A stretch of DNA of 64,000 bases from Acinetobacter chengduensis (GTDB lineage Bacteria > Pseudomonadota > Gammaproteobacteria > Pseudomonadales > Moraxellaceae), in contig NZ_RCHC01000006.1 in NCBI RefSeq assembly GCF_003664645.1, positions 1 through 64,000 of the forward strand, in the 5' to 3' direction. The translations under genes were made by a program, and so were the position numbers. The notes beneath the pieces are model-generated. The model worked only from the letters and a program-made list of their open reading frames with translations. It had not been told where the DNA came from and did not search any database. Shown here piece by piece: positions 1-8,885 of the stretch. Positions within the stretch are counted from its first letter, which is position 1, and each line of letters opens with the position of its first letter.

Positions 1-39
1 AACGTGTGGCTTATTACGTTCAAACTTAGCCTTAGCCAT
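1..39 (-). CDS. tuf: Elongation factor Tu, N-terminal fragment
   Basis: Only the first 13 codons lie in the window; they read MAKAKFERNKPHV on the minus strand, the standard start of EF-Tu, the GTPase that delivers aminoacyl-tRNA to the ribosome. A GAGGA ribosome site lies just upstream of the ATG. The gene runs off the left edge. It sits downstream of tRNA-Thr, -Tyr, -Gly and -Thr genes in the same direction, the classical tufB arrangement of gammaproteobacteria, which supports the call despite the short length. Confidence 0.9.
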   Translation of the reverse strand, partial: MAKAKFERNKPHV

Positions 40-126
40 GTTCATATTCCTCGTTTACGTCGAACACAATTCTGAGCAAAACCCAGCATCGACTTGCTTG
101 CCTAAAAAAATAGACACCCTGATACT

Positions 127-154
127 TAAAAAGCAGACTAATAAGCCTGCTTTT
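127..154 (-). terminator. Hairpin between the tRNA cluster and tuf
   Basis: On the minus strand an AAAAGCAG / CTGCTTTT stem with an 8-10 base loop is followed by a T-rich run. It lies between tRNA-Thr(GGT) and tuf, so it may end the tRNA transcript or attenuate read-through into tuf. Confidence 0.6.
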
Positions 155-189
155 GAAATCTTGTGCAACAATGTTGCTAAACTGTAATC

Positions 190-264
<75 letters not shown>

Positions 265-280
265 AAATTTAGTACTTCAA

Positions 281-356
281 TGGAGCGGGAGACGAGGGTC
301 GAACTCGCGACATGCAGCTTGGAAGGCTGCCGCTCTACCAACTGAGCTACTCCCGC
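281..356 (-). tRNA. tRNA-Gly (anticodon TCC)
   Basis: Minus strand starts GCGGGAGTAGCTCAG and ends CTCCCGCTCCA with encoded CCA. The anticodon loop in GCAGCCTTCCAAGCTGC gives TCC. Third tRNA of the cluster, 16 bases before tRNA-Thr(GGT). Confidence 0.97.
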
Positions 357-395
357 ACGATGTTGGTACATTCCACTTAATTGAAGTCTTAAAAT

Positions 396-479
396 TGGTG
401 GTGAGGGAAGGATTCGAACCTTCGAAACTTTCGTAGCGGAGTTACAGTCCGCCCCCTTTGACCGCTCGGGAACCTCACC
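396..479 (-). tRNA. tRNA-Tyr (anticodon GTA)
   Basis: 84-base class II tRNA with a long variable arm; begins GGTGAGGTTCCCGAG and ends CCCTCACCACCA. The anticodon stem-loop GCGGACTGTAACTCCGC gives GTA. Second in the cluster. Confidence 0.97.
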
Positions 480-531
480 ATTTTACACTTACTTCAGTGT
501 CGTTCTTCAACCATACTCAAACTTTCTAAGA

Positions 532-607
<76 letters not shown>

Positions 608-648
608 GTTTCTTAGTGTTTCGTACGTTTCGTATCGGAACGGTGTGC

Positions 649-676
649 AGTTTAGCAAAACTTGAAATCCTTGCAA
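649..676 (-). promoter_or_regulatory. Sigma70-type promoter of the tRNA-tuf cluster
   Basis: On the minus strand TTGCAA (671-676), a 16-base spacer and TAAACT (649-654) precede the tRNA-Thr(TGT) gene by about 40 bases. The following bases are GC-rich (GCACACCG), as expected of a stringently controlled stable-RNA promoter. Confidence 0.65.
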
Positions 677-705
677 GTGTTTTTTCTAAAAAAAACGTGA
701 AAAAC

Positions 706-2199
706 TCATAAAATCAATCCATTTGATGATAATTCAACCGATTTGATCACTGCACGAGCTTTTATTTGCGTTTCATTCCATTCAGATTCAGGATTTGAGT
801 CGTAAACCACACCAGCTCCTGCCTGAACATAGACCTTATTTTCACGAATAACACAGGTACGAATCGCAATCGACATGTCCATTTCGCCGTGCCAGCCTAA
901 ATAACCAACAGCCCCACCAAAAATTCCACGTTTTACTGGCTCAACTTCGTCAATAATTTCCATAGCACGGATTTTAGGAGCACCAGAAAGCGTTCCTGCT
1001 GGGAATGTTGCCTTAAAAACATCCAAAGCATCAACATCATCGCGTACCTCACCTTGCACATTTGACACAATGTGCATGACATGCGAGTAACGTTCGATCA
1101 CCATTTGATCAGTCACTTGCACTTTACCAATTTTGGAAACACGACCGACGTCATTTCGCCCCAAGTCAATCAGCATTAAATGCTCAGCAATTTCTTTTTC
1201 ATCCGAAAGTAGATCTTTTTCTAATGCCAAATCTTCTTCTTTGGTTTTGCCACGTGGACGTGTACCCGCCAATGGGCGTACAGTGGCTACGCCATTTTCT
1301 AAGCGTGACAAAATCTCGGGTGAAGATCCAACAATATGAAATGGCGTGTTATTGCCTAAGGTCTGCCCTTGTACAAGGAACAAATACGGCGAAGGATTCA
1401 AGTGGCGTAAGGCACGATAGACTTGTAATGGCTCTCCATCAAAGTCTGACACCATACGATGACCTGGTACCACCTGCATCACATCCCCTGCTCGGATGTA
1501 ATCTTTGACTTTTTCAATAGACGCCAAGAAGTTGTCATGTCCAGTTAAAGACTCAAAGTGTGGCGCAGTGTGTTTAATTGCTTTTAAGCTGACAGGTGTC
1601 GCGAGAATATCTTCGAGTTGATCTAATTGTGCCTGTGCTTGGGTATAGGCATCTGCATCATTTACATCTGCGTGCACAATTAAAAACAAAGTATCTTTTA
1701 AGTTATCAAAGACAATTACAGTTTTTGATAACATCATCCAGATATCAGGTAATCCTACAGGATCGTCCGCAGGCACATTTTTGAGCTTCGGCTCAATATA
1801 ACGTACAGCATCATAGCCAAAGTATCCCACCAGGCCACCTGTAAAGCTCGGTAAGCCTGGCAAGTCCTGCTGGGTTGGAACTTTAAACTGAGATTGAAAG
1901 TCGCGAATAAATTGAAATGGATCGAGGCACGGTTGCTCACTCAGACTACCATCTGTAGCTTTTATAGTCAGCACACCTTCATTGCATGAAAATACAGTGG
2001 ACTCGCCCAAACCAATAATTGAGTAGCGCGCCCAGTTTTCACCACCTTCTACCGATTCAAATAAATACGCTTGCTGGTGTTGCTTTAAACGCGCAAAGAT
2101 AGACAGTGGTGTATCTGTATCTGCTAAACGCTGACGATAGACTGGAATAAGGTTATAGCCTTGCTGAGCAAGTTGCTGAAATTGTGCTGATGTTGTCAT
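706..2199 (-). CDS. trpE: Anthranilate synthase component I
   Basis: A 497-residue chorismate-binding enzyme that makes anthranilate from chorismate, using ammonia from the glutamine amidotransferase TrpG, as the first step of tryptophan synthesis. The N-terminal region holds the feedback-site segment YLFESVEGG (about 45-53). The C-terminal half shows chorismate-enzyme motifs: VRPLAGTRPRGK, DLGRNDVGRV, GTLSGAPKIRAMEIIDE and the terminal NETQIKARAVIKS. The usual partner trpG is not in the window. gph lies 110 bases upstream in the same direction, and the two may be co-transcribed. No trp leader peptide was recognised in the 110-base gap. Confidence 0.96.
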   Translation of the reverse strand: MTTSAQFQQLAQQGYNLIPVYRQRLADTDTPLSIFARLKQHQQAYLFESVEGGENWARYSIIGLGESTVFSCNEGVLTIKATDGSLSEQPCLDPFQFIRDFQSQFKVPTQQDLPGLPSFTGGLVGYFGYDAVRYIEPKLKNVPADDPVGLPDIWMMLSKTVIVFDNLKDTLFLIVHADVNDADAYTQAQAQLDQLEDILATPVSLKAIKHTAPHFESLTGHDNFLASIEKVKDYIRAGDVMQVVPGHRMVSDFDGEPLQVYRALRHLNPSPYLFLVQGQTLGNNTPFHIVGSSPEILSRLENGVATVRPLAGTRPRGKTKEEDLALEKDLLSDEKEIAEHLMLIDLGRNDVGRVSKIGKVQVTDQMVIERYSHVMHIVSNVQGEVRDDVDALDVFKATFPAGTLSGAPKIRAMEIIDEVEPVKRGIFGGAVGYLGWHGEMDMSIAIRTCVIRENKVYVQAGAGVVYDSNPESEWNETQIKARAVIKSVELSSNGLIL

Positions 2200-2309
2200 G
2201 TGGTTTTTCTCTTTTAAATTAGGGTTACTCAGTATGTAAATAAAATTGAACTGAGCGACGCCATCGAAAAACCTTACAACTATTCATGTTTCTTCCTTAG
2301 TACCCTTTG

Positions 2310-2978
2310 CTAAGCCAGCAGCTCACGTAAATCATCCACAATTAACTGCGGATGACAGTCTGCTATATTCTCACCATGATTATAGCCATAGCTGACCACA
2401 ATACAATCAATACCCGCACGGCGTGACGCTTCAACATCATTTGAAGAATCCCCCACCATTAATACTTGCGCGGTTTCCACCTGATAATGTTCAACACAAT
2501 GATTTAATTGACGTGGATGAGGTTTACGCTCTTCAAAGCGATCTCCACCAATCACATCATCAAAATAATGCAACATATCTAAAGTTTCTAAAATAGTTCG
2601 TGCTGGCTGCTCTGGCTTATTGGTCACACAGACCAATGTTTTGCCTTGTGCTTTTGCCCAGTCTAGAAACTGAAGTACCCCAACAAATGGGCGTGTCTCT
2701 GCGCATGGATCGGCATTATAAATTTTTAAGAAGGTTGCCAACAATTGTTGGTGCTGTGCCGCATCCACCGTTACGGTTAAATGCTCCAATACGCTACGAC
2801 AAAACAGAGAAGTGCCCTTTCCAATCCAAACACGGACTTGTTCTTCACTCACCGTTGGAAGTTGCAATACATTCAAACTCATATTCATGGCCAGATATAA
2901 GTCAGCTGCAGAATCGACCAAGGTCCCATCTAAGTCAAAAAGGATGACTTCACGGTCTTGCAACTTCACATCAAACAT
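2310..2978 (-). CDS. gph: Phosphoglycolate phosphatase, HAD family
   Basis: A 222-residue HAD hydrolase with motif I FDLDGTLVDS (nucleophile and acid aspartates near residues 15 and 17), motif II around CVTNKPEQP (110s) and motif III-IV GDSSNDVEASRRAG. Length and the long cap domain after motif I fit Gph, which clears 2-phosphoglycolate formed during DNA repair and oxygenase chemistry. A gph gene close to trpE is common in gammaproteobacteria. HAD substrate assignment from sequence is imperfect, so a related sugar-phosphate phosphatase is the alternative. Confidence 0.85.
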   Translation of the reverse strand: MFDVKLQDREVILFDLDGTLVDSAADLYLAMNMSLNVLQLPTVSEEQVRVWIGKGTSLFCRSVLEHLTVTVDAAQHQQLLATFLKIYNADPCAETRPFVGVLQFLDWAKAQGKTLVCVTNKPEQPARTILETLDMLHYFDDVIGGDRFEERKPHPRQLNHCVEHYQVETAQVLMVGDSSNDVEASRRAGIDCIVVSYGYNHGENIADCHPQLIVDDLRELLA

Positions 2979-3069
2979 AACGCCCTCTATTTTTTCATTT
3001 TCATTTCAAACCATACATTCCATCGACCCTAGATGCAATTATGGTTGATATCTTTTATATCAATACAAC

Positions 3070-3093
3070 AAAGGCATGCGATTGCATGCCTTT
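3070..3093 (-). terminator. Palindromic hairpin after the FHA gene
   Basis: AAAGGCATGC and GCATGCCTTT flank a 4-base loop 20 bases past the stop of the FHA gene. On the minus strand a moderately T-rich tail follows. Probable terminator. Confidence 0.5.
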
Positions 3094-3112
3094 AGAATTC
3101 GCAACTTCGAGT

Positions 3113-3823
3113 TTATTTAAAAATAAACCATGCAACGAGTGCAAGAATAATTAATACAATCAGACTCATTAGGCCCAAAGACGCATTTTTTTGCTCAAGC
3201 TTTTCTTCTTCGGCACGTGTAATTGGTTGCTCGACAGGAATTGGCTTAGGCTCTGGCGTCGCTGCACTAATATCTACACCTTCAGGAATTGGCGCAGGTT
3301 TAGGTACAGAAATATTTTGAGGCATTCCATCACGACTGAGCTGGACATTATTATCGCGCTCATTCAACTGCGTCATGCCCTGATCACTCAATTGTTGAGC
3401 AGCGGTTTTAAACTCTTCTTCAACGACAGGTGCAACATCTTCCACCTTAGGCTGAACATTAAGCTCAGATACAGCAACAGCTTCTGCAGGTTGACGTATT
3501 GGGCTCACAGGTACTTCTATAGGCTGTTCAGCAACATCTACTGTAAATCTAGCAGCACTGGCAAACTGCACCACATCGCCTGCATGCAATTCTACCGCAT
3601 CCATAGCAATACGCACGTCATTAACAAAAGTGCCATTTGAAGAACCCAAATCCTGTACCCATAACGCTTGTTCTTTCAGTAAAAAAGCAGCATGTTTACG
3701 TGAGATATCTGCTTGTGGCAACACAATATCGGTCGCTTGATGGCGTCCCACCAATAGATCACGCTCAATATTGATCTCTTGCGTAGCTGAATCGCCTGCG
3801 TGGGCTTTTATTTTCCAAGTCAT
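3113..3823 (-). CDS. FHA-domain protein with C-terminal membrane anchor
   Basis: A 236-residue protein. Residues about 20-75 are a forkhead-associated domain: LLVGRHQATDIVLP, then ISRKHAAF, then VQDLGSSNGTFVNDVRI, the phosphothreonine-binding loop pattern. A proline/glutamate-rich linker of about 110 residues follows, and a transmembrane helix (about 213-234, LMSLIVLIILALVAWFIF) ends the protein, so FHA and linker should face the cytoplasm. It lies 100 bases downstream of gspD but is separated by a strong hairpin, so co-transcription is uncertain. No kinase or phosphatase gene is nearby. The FHA call is firm; the role is unknown. Confidence 0.85.
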   Translation of the reverse strand: MTWKIKAHAGDSATQEINIERDLLVGRHQATDIVLPQADISRKHAAFLLKEQALWVQDLGSSNGTFVNDVRIAMDAVELHAGDVVQFASAARFTVDVAEQPIEVPVSPIRQPAEAVAVSELNVQPKVEDVAPVVEEEFKTAAQQLSDQGMTQLNERDNNVQLSRDGMPQNISVPKPAPIPEGVDISAATPEPKPIPVEQPITRAEEEKLEQKNASLGLMSLIVLIILALVAWFIFK

Positions 3824-3860
3824 GAAATATGCTTCTCTACATGATTTTTTAGCATCATAG

Positions 3861-3911
3861 CATGCTGAATCAAGAAAACTTTAACCCCCTGTTAAAGTTT
3901 GATTCAGCATG
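3861..3911 (-). terminator. Long imperfect hairpin downstream of gspD
   Basis: Arms CATGCTGAATCAAG... and ...GATTCAGCATG pair over about 21 bases with a 4-base bulge and a CCCCT loop, 13 bases after the gspD stop. On the minus strand an A/T-rich tail follows. It probably ends the gspN-gspC-gspD transcript. Confidence 0.6.
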
Positions 3912-3923
3912 TTAACGCAATGC

Positions 3924-6155
3924 TTATTGGATATTTTTATTTGCTGGCACACCATTTGGCACAGTAACGGTTTGGCGCTTCACTGTTGGCTCTATGGCCA
4001 CAGGTGTAGTCACTATCACGGGTGCAGTCGGTACGGTCTGGTAAGTCTTGTTTGTTGTATTAGACGATAGCTTCGAAACAGGTAAGCGCTGTTGATATAC
4101 ATCATCAACCTGCTCTGGCAGTTTCGCAAAACTACCATCTGAATCTAAAGCCAACTGTAAACTATATAATTGGTTATAGCGTTGCTGGGTCAAACGACGA
4201 ATTTCGTTGCTATTCCCAATAATAGTCGGGTGAATAAATACCAGTAAGTTACGCTTCTTATTGCTCTTGCCATCCGAACGGAATAAACGACCTAAACCAG
4301 GAATAGCACCCAAGCCAGGAACGGCCTGACGTAAATAAGATGTGTTGTCTGAAATGAGGCCACCAAGCACAATGGTTTGCCCATGCTCAGCCAAAATAGA
4401 GGTTTTTAAGGCGCGCTTGCTGGTGACCAAGTCAGACGCTTGCCCTTTATTTGCTTTTACATCTGAAACTTCTTGCTCTACCTCTAAGCGTACAGAACCA
4501 CCTTCACCAATATGCGGAACCACTTTTAAGGTCACCCCCACATCTTTACGTTCAATGGTCGTATATGGATTGGCTGTACCCGTAGAACTAGTAGACACCG
4601 ATCCCGTAACAAAAGGTACGTTTTCACCCACAACGATGTAGGCTTCTTCATTGTCCATCGTCACAATCGAAGGCGTAGACAATAAGTTCGACTTAGTGTT
4701 TTCTTTTAAGGCCTGAATCATTGCACCATACAGTTTACGTGAACCATCACTGCCTTCTTTATAATCACCCAATACCAACGATGTGCCTGCGCTAATTGCA
4801 CCAGCCGCTCCTAAGGCACCATTCGCCACAGCACCTGCAGCAATACTCCCCAAACTAGAGCCGATATTATCAAAATTAATAATCCCGATACCGCTACTAA
4901 TATCACCCAAAGCCCACTGCACACCCAACTGATCTGCATCATTACCTTCAACTTCAATAATGGCAGCTTCAATTAATACTTGCTGACGACGCGTATCTAA
5001 TTGCTGAATCGCAGATTCAATTTCACGCATTAACTGAGGATCAGCTTTCACCACCAATGCATTCTGAGTTGCGTCGGCAATAATACTGATACCATTACTA
5101 CTAAATGTCGTGATGTTATTTTGGTTATTATTACTACTATTATTTGAGTTTAAATTAATGCTCGAACCCGTATTATTGTTTGAGCCACTATTCGATGCTG
5201 AATTGTTATTCATTAAACTATTCATGCTCGAATTAGAGTTCGAAGAAGATGATCCTTTTGAAGAATCATTCGATGAAACTGCTTGACCCGTGACTAAACC
5301 TTGTAAAATCTCTGCCAAGTTTTTTGCACTGGCATATTTTAAACGGAAAACCTTCAAACCACCCAAGCGATCTGCTGAAGGCACATCCAGCATTTCAATC
5401 ATTTGGCGGATACGTTTACGTGAGGCCGTATCCCCTTTAATAACAATTCGATTGGTACGATTATCCGCAATAATACGAACACGCGCACCTTTCAAATCTT
5501 TAGCCGCTCCCGTAGAACTCATAGAGTCCAACAAGCCAATCATCTCTTCTGCTTGACTCGACTGTAAGGTCACAGCCTCAATATCATTTTGGCCTGTACC
5601 ATCCAGGTTACGAATAATGGTTTCAAGCTGATAAATATTGCTTGCACGATCTGAAATGATTAAAGCATTCGTCCCTGCAACCCCAGACAAATGCGCAAAC
5701 TGAGGCATAAGTGGGCGTAGCGCAGGAATCAAATCATTGGCATTGGTATTGTCCAGCCAAATAACACGAGTCACAATTTGATCGCCCGTCGCGCGATGAC
5801 GCGCATCGTAAGGCACACCCGAGCTTTTCACATTGCTGTCTGGAACCAATTTAATGGTATTGCCAGAAGGAATGGCCACCACACCGTTTACATTCAATAC
5901 ACCTAAAAAGAGATCATAGACCTCAGTTTTATTGAGTGGCTTATTTGAAATGACCGTGACATTGCCTCGAACCCTTGGATCAACCGCAAAATTCTTGCCC
6001 GTAATATCTGCGACTTCGTTAATAAATGCTGTTAAATCTGCATCACGTAAATTAATTTTCCATGTCTGTGCATAGCTGGCAGTGCTGACCATAGCCACCA
6101 GCGGCGCCAAAGCATAGGCGGCCAATATTGGACGATTATTATTAAATAAAGCCAT
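3924..6155 (-). CDS. gspD: Type II secretion system secretin GspD
   Basis: A 743-residue outer-membrane channel subunit. A signal peptide ends near residue 29 (SYA then QTWKINLRDADL). The N0 domain begins there, and N1-N3 repeats follow (for example DNTNANDLIPALRPLMP and RIIADNRTNRIVIKG). The secretin core carries VPFVTG and VPGLGAIPGLGRLFRSD near the C-terminal third. Residues about 295-350 are a Ser/Asn-only low-complexity insertion in an N domain loop. It follows gspC by 39 bases. The oligomer exports folded periplasmic proteins such as lipases. The other gsp genes (E, F, G-K, L, M) are not in the window, as usual for the scattered Acinetobacter T2SS. Confidence 0.96.
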   Translation of the reverse strand: MALFNNNRPILAAYALAPLVAMVSTASYAQTWKINLRDADLTAFINEVADITGKNFAVDPRVRGNVTVISNKPLNKTEVYDLFLGVLNVNGVVAIPSGNTIKLVPDSNVKSSGVPYDARHRATGDQIVTRVIWLDNTNANDLIPALRPLMPQFAHLSGVAGTNALIISDRASNIYQLETIIRNLDGTGQNDIEAVTLQSSQAEEMIGLLDSMSSTGAAKDLKGARVRIIADNRTNRIVIKGDTASRKRIRQMIEMLDVPSADRLGGLKVFRLKYASAKNLAEILQGLVTGQAVSSNDSSKGSSSSNSNSSMNSLMNNNSASNSGSNNNTGSSINLNSNNSSNNNQNNITTFSSNGISIIADATQNALVVKADPQLMREIESAIQQLDTRRQQVLIEAAIIEVEGNDADQLGVQWALGDISSGIGIINFDNIGSSLGSIAAGAVANGALGAAGAISAGTSLVLGDYKEGSDGSRKLYGAMIQALKENTKSNLLSTPSIVTMDNEEAYIVVGENVPFVTGSVSTSSTGTANPYTTIERKDVGVTLKVVPHIGEGGSVRLEVEQEVSDVKANKGQASDLVTSKRALKTSILAEHGQTIVLGGLISDNTSYLRQAVPGLGAIPGLGRLFRSDGKSNKKRNLLVFIHPTIIGNSNEIRRLTQQRYNQLYSLQLALDSDGSFAKLPEQVDDVYQQRLPVSKLSSNTTNKTYQTVPTAPVIVTTPVAIEPTVKRQTVTVPNGVPANKNIQ

Positions 6156-6194
6156 AACTACTCGTATTTCCTAACCTGCTTTAGTGATCACACA

Positions 6195-7055
6195 TCACTT
6201 CAAATCCTGTTGTACGGTTACCACTTGATCACCGCGTTTTATTTCGAGCTTGACCTGACCCTCACGTCGAGCTTGTTCTAATAATTGTGCTTCTGTTTGT
6301 CCTTGGCCGACAGTTTGACCATTCAGCGACATAATTCGATCACCTGGCTGTAAGCCAAGCTTATTACGTAACCCTACAGGTGTACGCGCTGTCACCTCGT
6401 AACCATTGCCACTTCCGGATGCACCAATACCCATATCTTGTAAATACTGATCGCGATTTTCTTGTATTCGTTGTACCGCTTGACCTATGGCACTACTGGG
6501 CTGATTGTTTCCCATATTGTTTGAGGAAGAATCACCTACATTGCCATTTTGTGCATTGGGCTTTACTTCTGGCACAATGGGTTGATCTAAACCATTTTCC
6601 ATGCCCTTAAACTGTAGTTCACGTACAGCACCACTACTGGTTCTTAAAATCACTCGATCCCAATAGACTTCAGACAAACTATAGTTGGAACCTAAGATAG
6701 GCTCCCCCACGCGATAACGGTCAGCGACTTCATTGACTTTAATGACAGCCGAGGAAAATTGACTTGGATAGCCCTGTACAACCCCTTGTAGCGTCATATT
6801 TAACTGCTGATCACTTGCAGAGGTATTCGTTGCTTCTTGAAAAAGTGCAAATGCGCTGATATTTGGCACCTGAGCTTGCTGTGAACCCAATTCCACACGT
6901 TCAATCTGCATGACTTGGGGGGGTGCCAATAATAACCACAGTAAAGCCGCCAATTTCCAGCATAAAACTAAAATAGCAAGGGCCAATGCCACAGGTGCAA
7001 GACGATCCGCTTGCTTTAAATCGAGTTGTTTAATTTTGTCGATCCATGCACTCAT
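6195..7055 (-). CDS. gspC: Type II secretion system inner-membrane protein GspC
   Basis: A 286-residue protein with a short cytoplasmic start, one transmembrane helix (about 17-40), a homology region (about 80-150) that contacts the secretin, and a C-terminal PDZ domain (about 215-285, with VGLRNKLGLQPGDRIMSLNGQTV). Between them is an Asn/Ser-rich linker. Its start overlaps the gspN stop by one base (TAATG), indicating translational coupling, and gspD follows 39 bases on. GspC links the inner-membrane platform to the secretin and helps select cargo. Confidence 0.92.
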   Translation of the reverse strand: MSAWIDKIKQLDLKQADRLAPVALALAILVLCWKLAALLWLLLAPPQVMQIERVELGSQQAQVPNISAFALFQEATNTSASDQQLNMTLQGVVQGYPSQFSSAVIKVNEVADRYRVGEPILGSNYSLSEVYWDRVILRTSSGAVRELQFKGMENGLDQPIVPEVKPNAQNGNVGDSSSNNMGNNQPSSAIGQAVQRIQENRDQYLQDMGIGASGSGNGYEVTARTPVGLRNKLGLQPGDRIMSLNGQTVGQGQTEAQLLEQARREGQVKLEIKRGDQVVTVQQDLK

Positions 7056-7798
7056 TACATGCCACCTCGGATCAAGGGTTGACGCGAGCTCACCACATAG
7101 GTGTCTAAGCCTGCCTTACCATCATAAGAAGCAACATTCATCAAAAGACGTTGCGTCAATTGCACGTCCAGCATCAAGCTGTTGTCCAATTGCAAATTCA
7201 TCATTTTTTGTTCGCGCTGATCACGCACATCAATGAACAATTTACCTTGATCATCTGAAAGCTTTGCCAGTAACGATGGTATCGTCATTCGATCTTGGCG
7301 CTGGGCAAAGGTATAAATTAACTCACCGCCCGCCCATTGCAATTGACCTTCTGCTTGCGTAAACCCTTGACTTGGATTATAGCGAGTAGCTACATCCTTA
7401 AGTTGAATCGCATTCACTGGCCACTGCCAATCCGCTAAACTTTTCAGTGTTTCTGGTGCAATTTGTCCATTTAAATTTTGAATACGCAGGGTTTTTCCTA
7501 GGCCATAACCCACCACTGCATCAAGCTTGGTATTGCCACTATGAATTTCAACATTTGCGCCAACACGCAATAAAATTAAATCCCAAGGCCGAGTTTTCCA
7601 ACTCACAGATCCTGTTAGCTGGTCTTTTTTCCAATCGGCTTGCCCACGCCAAATGTTGCCACTGACGTTATGAAGGGTCTGATTATTTTTATAAAATTTT
7701 GAAAAAATCCATGCTGCTGGAACTTGCAACAGGATAAAAATAAAAAAACTAATGAGAGCAAATATCAACCATCTGATTTGCTTTGGTTTCTTGCTCAT
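7055..7798 (-). CDS. gspN: Type II secretion system protein GspN
   Basis: A 247-residue protein with an N-terminal membrane helix (about 10-32) and a periplasmic domain beginning AWIFSKFYKNNQTLHNVSGNIWRGQADW, the pattern of the GspN/PulN family. GspN is an accessory T2SS component of poorly defined function. It is the first gene of the gspN-gspC-gspD unit and is coupled to gspC by a one-base overlap. Confidence 0.88.
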   Translation of the reverse strand: MSKKPKQIRWLIFALISFFIFILLQVPAAWIFSKFYKNNQTLHNVSGNIWRGQADWKKDQLTGSVSWKTRPWDLILLRVGANVEIHSGNTKLDAVVGYGLGKTLRIQNLNGQIAPETLKSLADWQWPVNAIQLKDVATRYNPSQGFTQAEGQLQWAGGELIYTFAQRQDRMTIPSLLAKLSDDQGKLFIDVRDQREQKMMNLQLDNSLMLDVQLTQRLLMNVASYDGKAGLDTYVVSSRQPLIRGGM

Positions 7799-7894
7799 CC
7801 TGCCTCAACTGAACTTATCATTTTTCTTCCATGAAACTTGCTTTCTTTATAGACACATTATGCACACTTTTTCCACAACGCCAATTCATAGAGA

Positions 7895-7926
7895 TAAAAA
7901 AACCAAGCAAAAATGCTTGGTTTTTT
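7895..7926 (-). terminator. Rho-independent terminator of the H-NS gene
   Basis: AACCAAGC / GCTTGGTT stem with an AAAAAT loop, flanked by A and T runs; works in either direction and lies 58 bases past the H-NS stop. Confidence 0.8.
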
Positions 7927-7983
7927 ATCTTAGCGTCCAATCATGACCATGTCGTGACCAATTGCCTCGAAGTTTGCTTAGGC

Positions 7984-8307
7984 TTAGATAATAAAATCTT
8001 CTAATTTCGCGCCTTTTTCAAGCTCAGCAACTAACCAACGAGGTTGTTTACCACGGCCTGTCCACGTATCTTCTGGGTTTGCTTTGCTACGGTAGCGTGG
8101 CTCTACTGATTTACGTACTGTTTTTTTACGTTTACTTGCGCCAAATTCTAAAATTTGTTCAATGGTTAAACCTAAATTTTCAGCGATTTCTACGATTTGA
8201 TTATAAGCGTCTTCAACTGCTTGATCTTTTTTAGAGGCAATTAAAGCTTCCGCTTCAACCTGTAGTCTTTTTAATTCCTCTACAGATAAATTACTGATGT
8301 CTGGCAT
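7984..8307 (-). CDS. H-NS family nucleoid-associated protein
   Basis: A 107-residue protein starting MPDISNLSVEELKRLQ. The N-terminal 55 residues form the predicted coiled-coil oligomerisation domain. The C-terminal domain carries YRSKANPEDTWTGRGKQPRWL, the AT-hook-like H-NS DNA-binding motif (T/S-W-x-G-R-G-x-x-P). The ATG at 8307 is chosen because GGAG lies 8 bases upstream; an earlier ATG at 8328 is possible. It should silence AT-rich genes; candidates in this window are the long AT-rich leaders around 30.1, 34.5 and 42.5 kb. Confidence 0.92.
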   Translation of the reverse strand: MPDISNLSVEELKRLQVEAEALIASKKDQAVEDAYNQIVEIAENLGLTIEQILEFGASKRKKTVRKSVEPRYRSKANPEDTWTGRGKQPRWLVAELEKGAKLEDFII

Positions 8308-8443
8308 TACATTAACTCCGAGTTTCATTTTATTTTGTTTTGTAAAACACGCTCATCATATTTATATTACAATTAATATTCAATATAAATAAAAATAAAA
8401 AACATGTTTTCACCAATCTTCACAAAATAAATATTCCACTTAT

Positions 8444-8872
8444 TTAAATCACATTTGATACCTTTAATTCTAATTCTTTCATTTTTGAACGTAGCGTTTC
8501 TGGAATCGGTGTTTTATTCATATTGATTTTATCTACACAAACAATCACAGCCTCACCTTGAGCTATAACAGCCTGTTGTTTTTCACTCCATAAAATATAA
8601 CTCATTCTTAATGCACTATTTCGGAGCTCTTCAATACGTGTCGCCACACTTAATGTATCTGGATAAAATACGGGTTTTAAATACTGACACTGGTTGGATG
8701 CCACTACAGTAAATATATCTGTAGAAAATATATCTAGAGCATCAAAATATAGAATTCGTGCACTTTCCATATAACGATAATATGCCGTATTATTGACATG
8801 GCCATAAGCATCCATATCCCCCCATGCAACAGCTTGCTTAAGAATAATCGGATAGTGATTAATGAAGTCCAT
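8444..8872 (-). CDS. Acyl-CoA thioesterase, YbgC/FadM-type hotdog
   Basis: A 142-residue single hotdog-fold protein with the family signature DMDAYGHVNNTAYYRYMESAR near residues 20-40, where the aspartate and HVNN are the catalytic and structural core of 4-hydroxybenzoyl-CoA-type thioesterases. It lies 13 bases after hemY in the same direction and is probably the last gene of the hem operon by position. Substrate is not predictable; it is likely an acyl-CoA. Confidence 0.85.
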   Translation of the reverse strand: MDFINHYPIILKQAVAWGDMDAYGHVNNTAYYRYMESARILYFDALDIFSTDIFTVVASNQCQYLKPVFYPDTLSVATRIEELRNSALRMSYILWSEKQQAVIAQGEAVIVCVDKINMNKTPIPETLRSKMKELELKVSNVI

Positions 8873-8885
8873 TTATCGCGTCCTT

